This document shows positions 63,001-64,000 of a stretch of 64,000 bases of DNA, in pieces. How positions within the stretch are numbered: the stretch's first letter is position 1; the number at the start of each line of letters is the position of its first letter. The notes under the pieces are model-generated. The model saw only the letters and a list, made by a program, of their open reading frames with translations, was not told the DNA's origin and made no database searches. The stretch lies in assembly GCA_037903355.1 (NCBI GenBank), contig JBAJFE010000057.1:124001-188000 (forward strand). The letters are read 5' to 3'. Both the position numbers and the translations under genes were made by a program. Source of the DNA: Trichuris trichiura (Eukaryota > Nematoda > Enoplea > Trichinellida > Trichuridae).

Positions 63001-64000
63001 ATTTGAAGATCATAAGTCTTTTAAAAAATTAAATTAAGGCAATGAGGTGTGGAGGGCGATGCACTTACAAAATCTGAGCTGTAAGTCTCCTGTCAAGGGA
63101 TCATCGTAAAATGTTTAAATTCATCTTCATTATTTACGAAGCCGATGTAAACGTGTCACAAAGTGCATTACCCACTAAGTAGGAATATTAATGCCATATT
63201 TGACGAGGGTGAACGTATACCACTCAGGTAATTCAGTGCAACGTGAATATTGTATACTGCTATGTAAAGGGCTACATAAAGGCTGCTCACCCTATTCTAC
63301 CTGTGAACCTTTACTCATCTGTACGAAGTGTCATTAGTATTTTCTATAGGGAATTTCAACCGCGCATTCCAGTATTCGCAAGCTCATAGTGTAGTGTTCA
63401 AGAAGTGAGGAAAATATTACATGTTGCCCTATTTGTCGATTCAAAAGTTGGTCATTAAGCGTAGCCTAACACGCCTGTTAATAGAACATTCACGCTCCGC
63501 TAAAGTGGACAGCAATTTATGACGTTTTGACAAATTGGTTCGGATGTCGGCGCTTCCGACTTTTAAACATACTAAGGAGTGGTTTCTATTTCAAAAGCTA
63601 TTCGTTATCAAGTGATATCAATTAACAACCGCTCTTTTATCACGTTTCATAAGCTGCTTGACATTTTTTCGCAATAATCATCATGTAGTAGTTAGCACTT
63701 AAATTGCAGACATTACCCAGTTGGATTAGCAGTTGTAACCAAAAATAGATACCCATTTCAGCAAAATTACAGGTAATAGCGCCTTCGCTTGCGACACTAC
63801 CGCCTCAGCTGTCCAAAGATATGCAGTTTCCAATGTCAGCGCAATTACTCATTCATCTGCAAATGGACTCTCAATCGCAAATGCCTTTCTCCTTAACCTG
63901 TCAAAGTCACATCATCGCTAAAAGAGCTAACCGCGAGATGGGAGTAGAAGTAGCGAAAAACGTGCATTTTAAGGATAAGCGAAATCTATGGAATTCTTCA
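60015..64000. other. No supported gene
   Basis: AT-rich sequence with frames of 60-90 codons on both strands (for example 60,177-60,443 minus, 61,805-62,071 plus), none resembling a known family or ending at convincing splice sites. A weak relative of the 54.8-kb repeats may lie near 63,510-63,560. Confidence 0.45.

Overview
The window is animal nuclear DNA. Genes have short introns (54 to 64 bases in several places) with GT-AG ends. The mobile elements are metazoan types: Penelope-like, CsRn1-type Gypsy and pogo/Tigger. A Dorylaimia-type nematode (Trichuris or a relative) is my best guess from gene structure and repeats; this is inference. No prokaryotic genes, rRNA, tRNA or CRISPR array was seen.

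Only three intact host genes can be supported. At 24,743-27,662 (minus) lies a HERPUD/Herp homologue (3 exons, 384 aa). At 27,876-29,214 (plus) lies a Derlin-1 homologue (6 exons, 251 aa) ending in a p97-binding SHP box. These are partners in ER-associated degradation and are arranged head to head with 213 bases between start codons. At 42,832-44,031 (plus) lies a two-exon PLP enzyme of the serine racemase/threonine dehydratase fold.

Mobile DNA makes up most of the rest. 11.7-21.0 kb is an inverted repeat of about 8.9 kb: two arms of about 2.5 kb, each with a promoter-like block and a repeat-rich ORF of unknown function, around three decayed pogo/Tigger transposase copies. 29.37-32.5 kb is a Penelope-like element cluster: a head-to-head terminal-repeat palindrome split by a 405-bp solo LTR, then a frameshifted reverse transcriptase body. 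It begins just after the Derlin-1 poly(A) signal. 45,406-49,589 is a nearly intact, very young Gypsy element (153-bp LTRs with two differences, ATCT target duplications, overlapping gag and pol). 50.06-52.4 kb is a 5'-truncated Penelope-like element with an intact RT plus GIY-YIG frame. 56.7-57.9 kb is a decayed third one. 59,024-60,012 is a pogo-like non-autonomous element with TA duplications. Four hammerhead-ribozyme-like motifs with covarying stem II sit in the Penelope terminal repeats.

Relics of host genes are also present: two parallel glycogen-synthase exon fragments (10.4-10.9 and 22.9-23.45 kb), an SLC17-type transporter fragment (41.1-41.4 kb) and a tandemly duplicated membrane-protein exon (8.5 and 9.4 kb). 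About 1-8.2, 32.6-41.1 and 60-64 kb show no gene I can defend. Exon boundaries are read by eye from splice signals and protein homology and have not been tested against transcripts.
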